Positions 51,873 through 60,583 of a DNA stretch of 64,000 bases are shown piece after piece. The notes under the pieces were generated by a model that worked only from the letters and a program-made list of their open reading frames with translations, was not told the origin of the DNA and did no database searches. Position 1 is the stretch's first letter, and each line of letters begins with the position of its first letter. Position numbers and translations under genes: made by a program. This DNA comes from Bog-159 sp963818855. Its GTDB lineage: Bacteria > Acidobacteriota > Terriglobia > Bryobacterales > Bryobacteraceae. The stretch spans positions 248,001 through 312,000 of the forward strand of contig CAWFUH010000017.1 in assembly GCA_963818855.1 (NCBI GenBank). The letters are read 5' to 3'.

Positions 51873-52790
51873 TTAGTGCGGCGGCTCGAATTCCACGACT
51901 TCAAATGTATCCGCCACCGCGCAGCCGAGCATCAGCTTGCCGCCATCGGTCCCAATGAGCATTTGCTGCGGAAATTCCGCTAGCAGCGGTCGCCAGGAAC
52001 TGCTGGCGCGATCAAAGCGCCGCAGACGCAACGGGGCATTCAGATTCGAGAAAAGGCTGCCATCCTGCGTAAATGCCAAATCCCAGACCGGCAGGGGCAG
52101 GGTCCAGCGGCCCAGCAGGCGGCCGGAGAAATCCAGTTCCAGCCAGGCCTGCATCGGCGCATAGTAAACACCCACCCGGTCGGCCGAAGCCGCGATCATG
52201 GACACGCCGATTTCCCCGCCTGCGATGACCTGGCCCTGACGCAGGGGCGGAAACGTGTTCGCCGGAAGGTATTCTCCGGCCGGTTTGCCGTCCGCCGTGT
52301 AGTGGTGCACCATGCGAAATGGTGTGACGGGCGTGTCGGGCCCGCGGCGCAGATTGCCGAGCGTCCAGATGGTGTGATCGGCGGCGATCGAAATGCTCTC
52401 GGCGACATACGTTCCCGTGTCGATGAATTGCTGTGCCTGGCCGCCATCGCGCACGATCACCAGGCCCGCGGAGCCCGGCGGGCCACCTGGATTATCGAAA
52501 ATGCTCACCACGGCCGTGCCATCGGAATCCACCGCCGCGGCGCGCAAATTGATGTCATCCCCGGAAGGCATGCGCGGGCTGACTTGGTAGGCAAACTTGC
52601 CGTCCGGGCGATAAACCGTTAGCGACCGGCGTGGCCCCCGCGGCGCTGGCGGATCGCCCAGAACGGCGACGAAACCCTTATTCCCGAACGGGATCTGGCT
52701 TTCCATCGGTACGATGCTGATGGGAAATATCGCGGCCGCGAGGCTTCCGGCGAGCACTAGAGCAGTCATGATCCCGTACGGCTTTTGCAT
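51873..52790 (-). CDS. Exported beta-propeller-like protein, unknown
   Basis: The 305-residue protein has an N-terminal signal or anchor (GIMTALVLAGSLAAAIFPISIV). It then has repeating strands typical of six-bladed NHL/SMP-like propellers (VYRPDGKFAYQVS, VVSIFDNPGG, WLELDFSGRLLGRWTLPLPVWDLAFTQDGSLFSNL). No catalytic motif is seen. ATG 52790 follows GGGGGAGCG. It stands alone between the vanZ duplicate and a dihydrofolate-reductase-like fragment. Confidence 0.7.
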   Translation of the reverse strand: MQKPYGIMTALVLAGSLAAAIFPISIVPMESQIPFGNKGFVAVLGDPPAPRGPRRSLTVYRPDGKFAYQVSPRMPSGDDINLRAAAVDSDGTAVVSIFDNPGGPPGSAGLVIVRDGGQAQQFIDTGTYVAESISIAADHTIWTLGNLRRGPDTPVTPFRMVHHYTADGKPAGEYLPANTFPPLRQGQVIAGGEIGVSMIAASADRVGVYYAPMQAWLELDFSGRLLGRWTLPLPVWDLAFTQDGSLFSNLNAPLRLRRFDRASSSWRPLLAEFPQQMLIGTDGGKLMLGCAVADTFEVVEFEPPH

Positions 52791-52918
52791 GATGCGCTCC
52801 CCCTCCAGCCGTATGACGCGGCGTCCACCGAATTCGTGCAATATACCTGCTCACTGACCATTAGTTGAAAACATCTCGCAAGACCTGAGCCAGGTCGTAC
52901 TTGCGCGGCTCGCCGAGG

Positions 52919-53045
52919 CTGATGTTCATTACCCTCGACGGTTTCGCCTCTGGCGTGCACGCGGGGCCTACTTTGGCTACTTCGGCCCCGGCCTCGAAAG
53001 CTGGATGAGCGACGCGCTCCGTCGACCTCTCGCTCTCCGAATGGC
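52919..53045 (+). pseudogene. Internal fragment of a dihydrofolate-reductase-like gene
   Basis: This segment matches 57336-57460 in the near-complete homologue: a TTCATT...CTCGACGG start, then GGCTACTTCGG, CCTCGAAAGCTGG and GAGCGACGC. A one-base loss at GGGCCTAC breaks the frame, and the match stops near ATGGC. On the minus strand just upstream (52866-52936) the short frame MNISLGEPRKYDLAQVLRDV looks like the tail of another lost gene. Confidence 0.75.
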
Positions 53046-53070
53046 AAATTCGGGCATGCCCCAGTCACAA

Positions 53071-54003
53071 CTACCACGTTGAGTTGTTGTACCAACGCAG
53101 AACTCGGAGAGCGCGCAGTGTGTTCCAGCGGCTTGCCCTGCCGACGCCGGTCTCCATCTCCAAAGGAATCTGTTCGGGATGAAGGATGTTCAGCGGCCAG
53201 CGCCCGTTCTGGTGGCGGCGCTCAATCACGGTTTCGATGGCTTCACTGACGCGGCTGTCGGGTTTGATTCCTGCATTCCGCAGATAATCGAGTCCGCGCA
53301 AGACGTCGTAGTGCCAAAACGTCGGGAACGAGAAGCGGAGCCAGCGTTTGTCGATGACTTCGCCGGTTCGGAGCGAGCGGAACATGCTGCGCTTGAGCAG
53401 ATAGTCTTCGGCCCTCTTGCGGGCCTTTGTGACCGCCGCCGATTTGCGCCCTGCTCGTTGGTATTCGAGCAGTCCTTCGAGCACGCAGATGGTGGTATGG
53501 AACGAAGAGCGCTGGCTTTTGGGCGCTTCGCAGTTCCAGCCGCCATCTTCGAGCTGCTCGCCCAGGAGTTGATTGGCCAGTGCGTCGTTCGGTTCCTTGA
53601 AATACGAACCGATGCCCAGGATTCTGCCGTTGATGCAGGGCTCCGTTTCGCCGTCAAGGAAAGGCCGGTTATTGAGCGGCTTAAATACGAGCCCCTTGTC
53701 GACGCGGTCGATCATCGTGCGGGCCTCCTTGCTGGCGGGGTCGAGACCGAGGTCCTTCAGGACGACGAGACTCCAGAGCGTGATAAGGTCCCACTTCGGG
53801 CCGCCACCCCAGTCGCCGGCAGGAGATTGGCGGGCGAGAAGTTGGGCTGCCCAGCCTTCGGTTGCCACGCGCGACCGCTCGGCTGCAATCGCCTTGGAGG
53901 CTTCAGGAGTGAGGTCCCTCATGACCTGCCAACGGATGGCCGGGTCTGAATCGAGGAGCCACTTGATGTGCGCGGGCCGGGGTGCGTAGTCGTGTAGGCG
54001 CAT
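53071..54003 (-). CDS. Squalene-cyclase/prenyltransferase-like alpha-alpha barrel protein
   Basis: The 310-residue protein consists of helical repeats with the G-x-W signatures of terpene cyclase-like barrels (QSPAGDWGG, EDGGWNCEAP, HQNGRWPLN). The motif SSFHTTICVLEGLLEY and RFSFPTFWHYDVLRGLDYLR are shared with a group of uncharacterised proteins often labelled squalene cyclase. A DXDD catalytic motif is not visible and the length is half that of true cyclases, so enzymatic cyclisation is doubtful. ATG 54003 begins the conserved RLHDYAPRPAHIKWLLDSD. Confidence 0.75.
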   Translation of the reverse strand: MRLHDYAPRPAHIKWLLDSDPAIRWQVMRDLTPEASKAIAAERSRVATEGWAAQLLARQSPAGDWGGGPKWDLITLWSLVVLKDLGLDPASKEARTMIDRVDKGLVFKPLNNRPFLDGETEPCINGRILGIGSYFKEPNDALANQLLGEQLEDGGWNCEAPKSQRSSFHTTICVLEGLLEYQRAGRKSAAVTKARKRAEDYLLKRSMFRSLRTGEVIDKRWLRFSFPTFWHYDVLRGLDYLRNAGIKPDSRVSEAIETVIERRHQNGRWPLNILHPEQIPLEMETGVGRASRWNTLRALRVLRWYNNSTW

Positions 54004-54082
54004 TGGCCTAGTATCGCAAGTTGCGCGTACGTTTGACCCGCGCGTCAAAACACGTTCGCATTGCCTGCTGCGTGTGCACCAG

Positions 54083-54110
54083 CCACCAGCCACTAACCAC
54101 CAGCGACGGC
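54083..54110. repeat. 28-bp interspersed repeat (copy 1)
   Basis: CCACCAGCCACTAACCACCA followed by GC and ACGGC, with a single mismatch to the copy at 57897-57924. Each copy sits just beyond the 3' end of a minus-strand gene (54125-56323 and 57955-59511). Confidence 0.75.
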
Positions 54111-54124
54111 ATGCTGGCCGCGCC

Positions 54125-56323
54125 CTACTGGGCCGCCTTGCTTACCAGCGCCGGCCAGTTGACGATCACCGTCAGTGGCTGGGTCGCATGTTCCGCGGTC
54201 TCGAGCACCAGGAAGCGCTGCCCATCCCGGGCGACATCGTAGGGGCTAACATCGGTGTCGATCACCAGCAACGGAAACAACGCATGTGGCGCAGAGGCCT
54301 CCAAGGAACCGGTTCCCGGCTTGAGACTGACTGACATCAGCATGGAATCCGGCGATATATAGAACAACTCGCGCCCAGCGGCGCCCCATTCCGGCATCAC
54401 GCCTCCGCCCGTTGAAATCCGCACCTGTCTGCGCGGCTCGGGAAACGTGTCGATGTAGACCTCGTACCGCCCGGATTCGTCGGACTGAAAGGCCACCCAG
54501 CGGGCGTCCGGAGAGAATTGGCCCATGGTTTCGTTGAATGTCTTCCGCAAGTAGGGTCTCGGCTCGGCGTCACCGGGCGCCACGGGCAGTGCCCACAGGG
54601 ACCGTAAGTCGCCAGGGGCGGTAGCTTCCTCGTACAGGATGAAGCGTCCGTCGCGGGACCAGTCCAAGGGAAATTGAGGGTTCGGCGAACGAGTGAGGCG
54701 TTGTTCCTCGCCGGCGCCGCTGGCGCTCTTGAGAAATAAATTGCGCGGGGCATCGGAAGAAAATACAACCGTTCGGCCGTCGGGGGACCAAACTGGGCCA
54801 ATGTTAACGCCCGGCCTCGAAGTGAACCGGCTCGGAAGACCCCGGCCCACGTCCAGCATCCAGAGATCGGCACCCACGGGACTGCCGCGAGCGACCACGA
54901 TCCGCCGTCCGTCCGGAGACAGATGGAAGAAAGCGCTGAACGCTGGTTCCCCTACGGGACCACGCGGCTTCCCCGTTCGATCGACCCACCGGAGTTGGCG
55001 CAGGGGACTACTGGAGTTGTACAGCAAGATCCCCGTGGCCGAAATCGAGACTTGCATCTGACCGGTTGTCCCAAGCCTGGCCACCGGGTCGGCTACCGGG
55101 TGGGGCACTCCGGAGAGTTTCAACGTGGCTGCGTCAAAGTCCTGCGCCACCAGCGTTCCGCCGCGCAGCCACAGCAGATATCCCTTTCGATTATCGTGGA
55201 CCCCATCGGCCGCGGGTGCGTACAATGCGTTGGTGTCCGTGGCCAACAACTGCACCGGCTCGCGAGGCTTGGCGAGCGAGGCCGCATAAACGCCGCTATT
55301 CTCACTGTTGGTGCTCCGGACAAAGTACAAAAAGCGGCCGCCCGGAAGCATCTGCGGCCAATAGTGGAAGACCTCCCCGCGAGAAGCGTCCAGGGTGGTG
55401 AGAGAGGAGGGCCGTCCTCCGGAAGCGGCGACCTGGAATAGGCCGGAATTCCAGCCTCCAAACAGAATCCGGCCATCTTCAGTCGAGGAGCCGCCGCGGG
55501 CTTGGCCGATGTCGCAGATCGTCTGTGGCACCCCGCCCCCCAGATTGACTCGTTGCAACTTGCCGTGCGCGAAGAATGCGATGGACTTGCTGTCCGAGGA
55601 CCAGAATGGCCACCCAGCATCTTCCGTCCCCGCGAGCACTCGCGCGGTTGCGCCGTCCAAGGGCTGGACCCAAAGAGCGGCTTTCCCGTGATCCGTCGCG
55701 ACATAGGCCGCGGTCTTGCCGTCCGGCGACAAAGAAATGCCGGCGGCCTGCGTTCCAAATGTAAACTCGGAGCCTGCGGGCGGATTGATCTGGAGACGCA
55801 AGACGCGTTCATCGGTGGGCGTTTGCCGGAAGTGCGATGCTGCCCAAATACCCAGGACGCCGATCGGCAGCGTCAGCGCGGCCGCGACCCACCAGCGCCG
55901 GCCCAGTTTGGACCGGGCGGGAGAAAGTTCAGCGCCAGCCGGCGGCGGAGGAGGATTCCCCAAACCGACGGAAATCGGCACCGGCTGCCGCCCCATGGCT
56001 CCTATGAATCGGTATCCTCGGCCAGGCACGGTTTCGATGTATCGTGGACTCCCGGCTGAATCGCCCAAAGCGCGTCGCAGCTTATTCACCGCCGCGTGGA
56101 GACCGTGCTCGAAATCGACGAACGTCCCTTCCTTCCAGATCCGCTCGCACAGTTGCTCGTTCGTGACCACATCGCCGGGATGCGCCAGCAGGGTCAGCAA
56201 AACCTGAAACGGCTGGCCTGACAAACGGACACGCACGCCGCTCTTGACCAGTTGCCGCTCCGGAACGTTTACCTCAAAGGGTCCGAAGGCCAGGCGAGCC
56301 GGGGATTCGAACTGCGGCTGCAT
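54125..56323 (-). CDS. Transmembrane one-component regulator: winged helix plus TolB-like propeller
   Basis: The 732-residue protein has an OmpR-type winged-helix DNA-binding domain (about 10-108, with VRLSGQPFQVLLTLLAHPGDVVTNEQLCERIW and YIETVPGRGYRFIG). A Pro-rich linker, one membrane helix (about 142-162, WWVAAALTLPIGVLGIWAASHF) and a periplasmic PD40/TolB-like propeller (about 180-730, repeated SPDG or SPDA motifs) follow. The layout suggests a CadC/ToxR-like sensor that binds a ligand outside and DNA inside. This protein type is abundant in Acidobacteriota. It is divergent from the cytochrome c gene with 180 bp between, a likely target. ATG 56323 gives the family start. Confidence 0.88.
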   Translation of the reverse strand: MQPQFESPARLAFGPFEVNVPERQLVKSGVRVRLSGQPFQVLLTLLAHPGDVVTNEQLCERIWKEGTFVDFEHGLHAAVNKLRRALGDSAGSPRYIETVPGRGYRFIGAMGRQPVPISVGLGNPPPPPAGAELSPARSKLGRRWWVAAALTLPIGVLGIWAASHFRQTPTDERVLRLQINPPAGSEFTFGTQAAGISLSPDGKTAAYVATDHGKAALWVQPLDGATARVLAGTEDAGWPFWSSDSKSIAFFAHGKLQRVNLGGGVPQTICDIGQARGGSSTEDGRILFGGWNSGLFQVAASGGRPSSLTTLDASRGEVFHYWPQMLPGGRFLYFVRSTNSENSGVYAASLAKPREPVQLLATDTNALYAPAADGVHDNRKGYLLWLRGGTLVAQDFDAATLKLSGVPHPVADPVARLGTTGQMQVSISATGILLYNSSSPLRQLRWVDRTGKPRGPVGEPAFSAFFHLSPDGRRIVVARGSPVGADLWMLDVGRGLPSRFTSRPGVNIGPVWSPDGRTVVFSSDAPRNLFLKSASGAGEEQRLTRSPNPQFPLDWSRDGRFILYEEATAPGDLRSLWALPVAPGDAEPRPYLRKTFNETMGQFSPDARWVAFQSDESGRYEVYIDTFPEPRRQVRISTGGGVMPEWGAAGRELFYISPDSMLMSVSLKPGTGSLEASAPHALFPLLVIDTDVSPYDVARDGQRFLVLETAEHATQPLTVIVNWPALVSKAAQ

Positions 56324-56503
56324 GAAAGTGGTAGCAGATAGTCTATCACGCCCCCGCGACTGATGAGGTCGGCGAACGAGCACCGTAGTTTCAATGATTT
56401 GCCCGATGAGGCTATTTTGAGCCACAAATGACCCCGCAGGCATGGGTTTTGGAACCATCACGTGTCTAAATCGGAGCCAGCACACAGGAAGGGAAAACCA
56501 ATT

Positions 56504-57310
56504 ATGAAATCGATCATGACTTTGACGCTAGCGAATCCTAAGAAGGCCGCCGCGGCGGGCACCGCCATGTCCTTTGTAGTAATCGTGGGAATGCTTTTGA
56601 CTTCACCTGTTGTAAGGGCGCAAGATCCGACTGACGACGTGGCGCGAATTCAAATCGGGTTCGCGGTAGCGCCGGTTCCGCTCAATTTGGAGGGAAAGAC
56701 CGTCGCTCAAGTTCTTCAAGTAGGCTTGGGCAGCTATTTGGTCAACGCAGCCAACGATTGCAACTTTTGTCACACTTCCGGCGGCCCTCCGAACTTTAAT
56801 TTTCTGATGAATCACAATCCGTACTTCCTTAACCAAGGGCCGAAAAAAACCGACCCTACCCAGTACCTCGCAGGAGGCGCACCGTTCGGTACAGCCCTCC
56901 CTTTTAATGTTGGACCAGGCACAGCTTATGGAACCTATCTGGGTCCAACCATTGTCTCCCGTAACTTGACGCCGGACAAAAACGGGCTACCTGAAGGGGG
57001 ACACACGTTGGCTCAATTCATGCAGATCTTGCGGACCGGTATCGACTTGGATCACATCCATCCGAGCTGCACATCACCCGGGCCACCTCCGACTCCTGCG
57101 AACTGCATTCCGCCGCCCGTTAACGGGGCAGTTCTCCAAATCATGCCTTGGCCCGACTTTCAGAACATGACGGACGGTGACATCACGGCAATTTACGAGT
57201 ATCTGAGCGCAATCCCTTGCATCGACAACACCTCGAGCACGCCGCCGGCGGGCGCCCCCAACGAGCTGCGCAACGACTGCGGCAACGGACCAGCACCGCC
57301 GCCAAAGTAG
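56504..57310 (+). CDS. Exported monoheme cytochrome c
   Basis: The 268-residue protein has an N-terminal signal or anchor (about 20-39, TAMSFVVIVGMLLTSPVVRA) and one CxxCH heme motif (Cys86, Cys89, His90 in NDCNFCHTS). A possible distal Met ligand lies in LQIMPWPDF. Segments such as GGAPFG, IVSRNLTPDKNGLPEGGHTL and FMQILRTGID are typical of diheme/monoheme cytochromes linked to periplasmic dehydrogenases. It may accept electrons from an enzyme such as the IorAB-type hydroxylase at 21.8 kb, but that is speculation. ATG 56504 follows AGGAAGGG. Confidence 0.85.
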   Translation: MKSIMTLTLANPKKAAAAGTAMSFVVIVGMLLTSPVVRAQDPTDDVARIQIGFAVAPVPLNLEGKTVAQVLQVGLGSYLVNAANDCNFCHTSGGPPNFNFLMNHNPYFLNQGPKKTDPTQYLAGGAPFGTALPFNVGPGTAYGTYLGPTIVSRNLTPDKNGLPEGGHTLAQFMQILRTGIDLDHIHPSCTSPGPPPTPANCIPPPVNGAVLQIMPWPDFQNMTDGDITAIYEYLSAIPCIDNTSSTPPAGAPNELRNDCGNGPAPPPK

Positions 57311-57377
57311 ATTCAGTTGCCGAGAGCTCATCGCGGACCTGTTCATTTCGCTCGACGGATTCGCCTCCGGCGTTGAT

Positions 57378-58097
57378 GTGGGTCCTTACTTCGGCTACTT
57401 CGGCACGGACCTCGAAAGCTGGGTGAGCGACGCTCTCCGCCAGCCTCAGGCGATCGTCATGGGGCGAGTTACTTATCAGGCGTTGGCGAAGCTCTCGACC
57501 TCCGCCAAGGACAAAGTCGGCATCAGGATGAGCGATCTTCCTAAGTTGGTATTCTCGAACACCCTTGAGGAGCCGCTTGCCTGGAGGAACACGCGATTAG
57601 TCAAGGGAGACATCGCCGAGCAGATGAACCTACTCAAACAGCAGCCCGGAGATCCATTGCGATCGATCGGCAGCATCAACCTGGTAAAGAGCATGATACA
57701 ACTCACGCTGATCGACCGGCTGCGGCTGATGATCTTTCCCTTGATACTGGGCAGTACCGGGAGGGAGGCGATCTATGAGGGCTACTCGCGAACGAGCTTC
57801 ACGCTTACGGACACCAAAGTACTGGACTCAAGGCTAATCCTTCTTGAATACCGCCCGGTGCGTGCAGAACACCGGCGCCGCGACAGCGGCACAAATCCAC
57901 CAGCCACTAACCACCAGCCACGGCGTGAGAGCGCGCAGATCGCCAAGCGCCCCGCTATCCCGCCGAAGCCTGCGACGCCAGCACTTCCCGCACCTTGCGC
58001 GCCAGCGTCTCCGGCAAGAACGGCTTCTGCAAAAACGGCGCGCCCGAATCCAAAATGCCGTGGTGCACCATGGCCTCGTCCGTATAACCGGACATAA
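57378..58097 (+). CDS. Dihydrofolate reductase-like (RibD C-terminal) protein with eroded ends
   Basis: The conserved core runs from 57324 to about 57857: ELIADLFISLDGFASG, YFGYFGTDLESWVSDALRQPQAIVMGRVTYQ, KLVFSNTLEEP, INLVKSMIQLTLIDRLRLMIFPLILG and a final LILLEYRP, as in small RibD-like reductases of about 180 residues. No ATG, GTG or TTG precedes the core in frame; the first start is an internal GTG at 57378. After the normal end the frame reads on for 80 codons antisense to the histidine kinase gene. Both ends are abnormal, so this may be a pseudogene. Related fragments are at 51751 and 52919. Confidence 0.6.
   Translation: MGPYFGYFGTDLESWVSDALRQPQAIVMGRVTYQALAKLSTSAKDKVGIRMSDLPKLVFSNTLEEPLAWRNTRLVKGDIAEQMNLLKQQPGDPLRSIGSINLVKSMIQLTLIDRLRLMIFPLILGSTGREAIYEGYSRTSFTLTDTKVLDSRLILLEYRPVRAEHRRRDSGTNPPATNHQPRRESAQIAKRPAIPPKPATPALPAPCAPASPARTASAKTARPNPKCRGAPWPRPYNRT
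57897..57924. repeat. 28-bp interspersed repeat (copy 2)
   Basis: It is identical to 54083-54110 except for one base near the end. It lies inside the read-through part of the dihydrofolate-reductase-like frame, supporting the view that this part is not real coding sequence. Confidence 0.75.
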
Positions 58098-59511
58098 ACA
58101 ATACCTTCATGTGGGGATGCCGCGCCCGGATCTGTTCGAGCGCTTGCGGCCCACTCATCTCCGGCATCACCACGTCCGCCAGCAGCAGGTGGATGCGCCC
58201 CTTGTGTTCCGCCGCCATGCGCACGGCCTCTTCTCCGCGCACCGCTTCCAGTACGTGATATCCGCGTCCCGCCAGCACATCGCAGACCAGCTTGCGCACG
58301 CGCGCCTCGTCTTCCAGCACCAGGATCGTCTCGCTGCCCCGCTGCGCTGCCGCGGGCACGTGCTCCGCCGCTTGGGCCGCCGCTTTGGCCTCCGCCGACG
58401 GCAAGTAGATCTTCATCGTGGTACCCCGCCCAGGTTCGCTGTACACTGAAATGGCGCCGCCGCTCTGCTTCACGATACCGTAGGCCGTTGCCAGGCCCAG
58501 CCCCGTTCCTTTTCCGGGCGCCTTGGTGGTGTAGAACGGTTCGAACAGGTGGGTCAGGGTTTCCGAATCCATGCCCATGCCGGTGTCGCTGATGGCCAGC
58601 ACCACGTACGATCCCGGCTTCACGTCCATATTCGGACCGGCGTACGTCTGCGCCACCTCCGCATTGGCCGTCTCCAGAATCAGCTTGCCGCCGCCCGGCA
58701 TGGCATCGCGCGCATTCACCACCATATTCATGACGGCCTGCTCCAGTTGGCCGGGATCGCTGCACACCATTGCCGGCTCGGCGGCGGCCACGGTAATCAA
58801 CTCGATGTCTTCGCCGATCAGCCGGGAGAGCATTTTCTCCATGTGCATGAGCAGCGTGTTCAACTGCACCACGCTGGGCGTGAATGGATGGCCCCGGCTG
58901 AACGCCAGCAATTGATGCGTCAATGCTCCGCCGCGTTCCGCCGCCCGCTGGATCTCCTCCAGCGCGGCGCGCCCGTCCGGCGCCAGGCCGTCGCCCGCCA
59001 ACAGCAATTCGGCATAGCCGGTGATGACCGTCAGCAGGTTGTTAAAATCATGCGCCACGCCGCCCGCCAGACGGCCCACGGCCTCCATTTTTTGGGACTG
59101 GCGGAATTGCTGCTCCAGCCGGCTCCGTTCGCGCCGGCCCTCGGCCTGGGTCATCTCGCGGCTGACCGTCACGCTCAGGCGCGAGAGTTGATTGCGTGCG
59201 ATGCAGTCGGCCGCGCCTGCCTTCAGCACTTCGAGGACGGAATCCTCGCTCGCCATCTCCGAGATCGCCACCAGTGGGACATCCGCGCCGCTCTCGCGCA
59301 GAATCTCCAGCGCGCGCAACGTACCCAGCCGCTTGCCTTCGCCGGCGGCCAGGATCAGATCCCACCGGTGCGCCAGCGCCTCGCGTAGGGCGGCCGGGGT
59401 GGACACGCGTTCGGACGAAGGAACGTAGTCGCTTTGGCGCAGCGCATCGATGAGTTGCGCCGCGTCGCCATCCCGGTCCGAGACGATGAGTACACGCAGA
59501 GGAATGGGCAT
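57955..59511 (-). CDS. Hybrid sensor histidine kinase with degenerate N-terminal receiver
   Basis: The 518-residue protein has three parts. A receiver-like domain (about 5-115) lacks the phospho-acceptor: the expected Asp at the end of beta-3 is Ala (DLILAAGEG, residues 51-59). A kinase core (about 140-375) has His154 in VAHDFNNLLTVITGYAELL, N-box MVVNARDAMPGGG, SDTGMGM and GKGTGLGLATAYGIVKQSGG. A C-terminal receiver (about 395-510) has Asp in LLLADVVMP and Lys in LQKPF. No separate regulator gene is adjacent. It is cytosolic, with no membrane helix, so its input is probably intracellular or comes from a partner bound to the pseudo-receiver. Confidence 0.92.
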   Translation of the reverse strand: MPIPLRVLIVSDRDGDAAQLIDALRQSDYVPSSERVSTPAALREALAHRWDLILAAGEGKRLGTLRALEILRESGADVPLVAISEMASEDSVLEVLKAGAADCIARNQLSRLSVTVSREMTQAEGRRERSRLEQQFRQSQKMEAVGRLAGGVAHDFNNLLTVITGYAELLLAGDGLAPDGRAALEEIQRAAERGGALTHQLLAFSRGHPFTPSVVQLNTLLMHMEKMLSRLIGEDIELITVAAAEPAMVCSDPGQLEQAVMNMVVNARDAMPGGGKLILETANAEVAQTYAGPNMDVKPGSYVVLAISDTGMGMDSETLTHLFEPFYTTKAPGKGTGLGLATAYGIVKQSGGAISVYSEPGRGTTMKIYLPSAEAKAAAQAAEHVPAAAQRGSETILVLEDEARVRKLVCDVLAGRGYHVLEAVRGEEAVRMAAEHKGRIHLLLADVVMPEMSGPQALEQIRARHPHMKVLFMSGYTDEAMVHHGILDSGAPFLQKPFLPETLARKVREVLASQASAG

Positions 59512-59626
59512 CCTAATCCCACCAGACTAAATCCTTTCCGCCGCCTCCGGGGTAACCTGCATCAGTTAGGGTGTACGATTCGGCACAAGAACCTGACGGC
59601 CAGGGTTGACCCGTGTATCATAACGG

Positions 59627-60511
59627 ATGGTGCCGGTGGATCTTTCTCAGCCTCGCAAAGGAGCGGCGTTCGAGCGCCTGCCTGGGACTGCGTGGGCCTT
59701 CTTCGGGCTGCTCCTGCTGGTGTCCTACGCTCCAGTGCTGTGGAGGCTGATACGGCAATGGGATTCCGACCCGGACATGGGACACGGCTTCTTCGTCCCG
59801 CTGGTGGCCGGATTCATCGTCTGGCAGAAACGGCGGGAACTGCTGGCGCTCCCCATGACGCCCAACTGGTGGGGCTTGGCGGTGCTGCTTTATGGCGGGT
59901 TGCAACTGACCGTCGCCACGCTGGGCGCGGAGCTGTTCCTGGCGCGGACGGCCTTCATCATTTCGCTGGCCGGTATCGTCCTGCTGCTGTGTGGAACAGC
60001 CTGGATACGCGCGCTGGCCTTCCCCCTGTTCCTGCTGTTCTTCATGATTCCAATTCCGTCCGTGGTTTACAACAGCATCACTTTTCCGTTGCAATTGCTG
60101 GCCAGCCGCGTTTCCACCGAGGCGTTGGACGTCCTGCAGATTCCGGTGCTGCGCGAGGGCAACGTACTGGAGCTGGCCGAACAGAAGCTCTCCGTAGTGG
60201 AGGCTTGCAGTGGCATCCGTTCGCTGCTATCGCTCACCTTCCTGGCCCTCGTTTATGGATATTTTTTCGAGCGCAAGATCTGGATGCGCGTGTTGCTATT
60301 CGCCGCCACCATTCCCATCGCCATCCTGGCCAATGCCAGCCGTGTCACGCTGACCGGCGTATTAACGGAGTACAAACCCGAACTGGCCGAAGGTTTCTTT
60401 CACACCGCATCCGGCTGGGTGATCTTCATGGTGGCGTTGGCCATACTGATTGCGCTGCACCAGATTGTGAACTGGGGGTATCATCGACTCCATGGACTGC
60501 ATGCCCACTGA
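59627..60511 (+). CDS. Exosortase (EpsH family transpeptidase)
   Basis: The 294-residue polytopic membrane protein has the exosortase catalytic residues: Cys194 in VVEACSGIRSLLSL, Arg239 in ANASRVTLTG and His259 in GFFHTASGW. Eight or so hydrophobic helices are present, and HGFFVPLVAGFIVWQKR is the usual early block. The enzyme should cleave PEP-CTERM tails at the cytoplasmic membrane during export. EpsI follows, with a repeat element between. The only clear PEP-CTERM protein in the window is at 24475-25215. Confidence 0.92.
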   Translation: MVPVDLSQPRKGAAFERLPGTAWAFFGLLLLVSYAPVLWRLIRQWDSDPDMGHGFFVPLVAGFIVWQKRRELLALPMTPNWWGLAVLLYGGLQLTVATLGAELFLARTAFIISLAGIVLLLCGTAWIRALAFPLFLLFFMIPIPSVVYNSITFPLQLLASRVSTEALDVLQIPVLREGNVLELAEQKLSVVEACSGIRSLLSLTFLALVYGYFFERKIWMRVLLFAATIPIAILANASRVTLTGVLTEYKPELAEGFFHTASGWVIFMVALAILIALHQIVNWGYHRLHGLHAH

Positions 60512-60515
60512 CTTC

Positions 60516-60556
60516 TGGAGGGCGGGCTTTAGCCGGCGCGGGGCTTCAGCCCCGCC
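60516..60556. repeat. Two-module intergenic repeat, inverted orientation
   Basis: It reads TGGAGGGCGGGCTTTAGCC then GGGGCTTCAGCCCC, the reverse complement of the order at 13694-13733. It begins four bases after the exosortase stop. Confidence 0.8.
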
Positions 60557-60583
60557 ACTGCATGGCCTTGCTCGAGATGCCGC

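Noticed and set aside
57897..58097. C-terminal extension of the dihydrofolate-reductase-like protein as a real domain
   Set aside because: The segment is Pro/Arg-rich, contains an interspersed repeat and is antisense to the kinase gene, so it is read-through after a lost stop.
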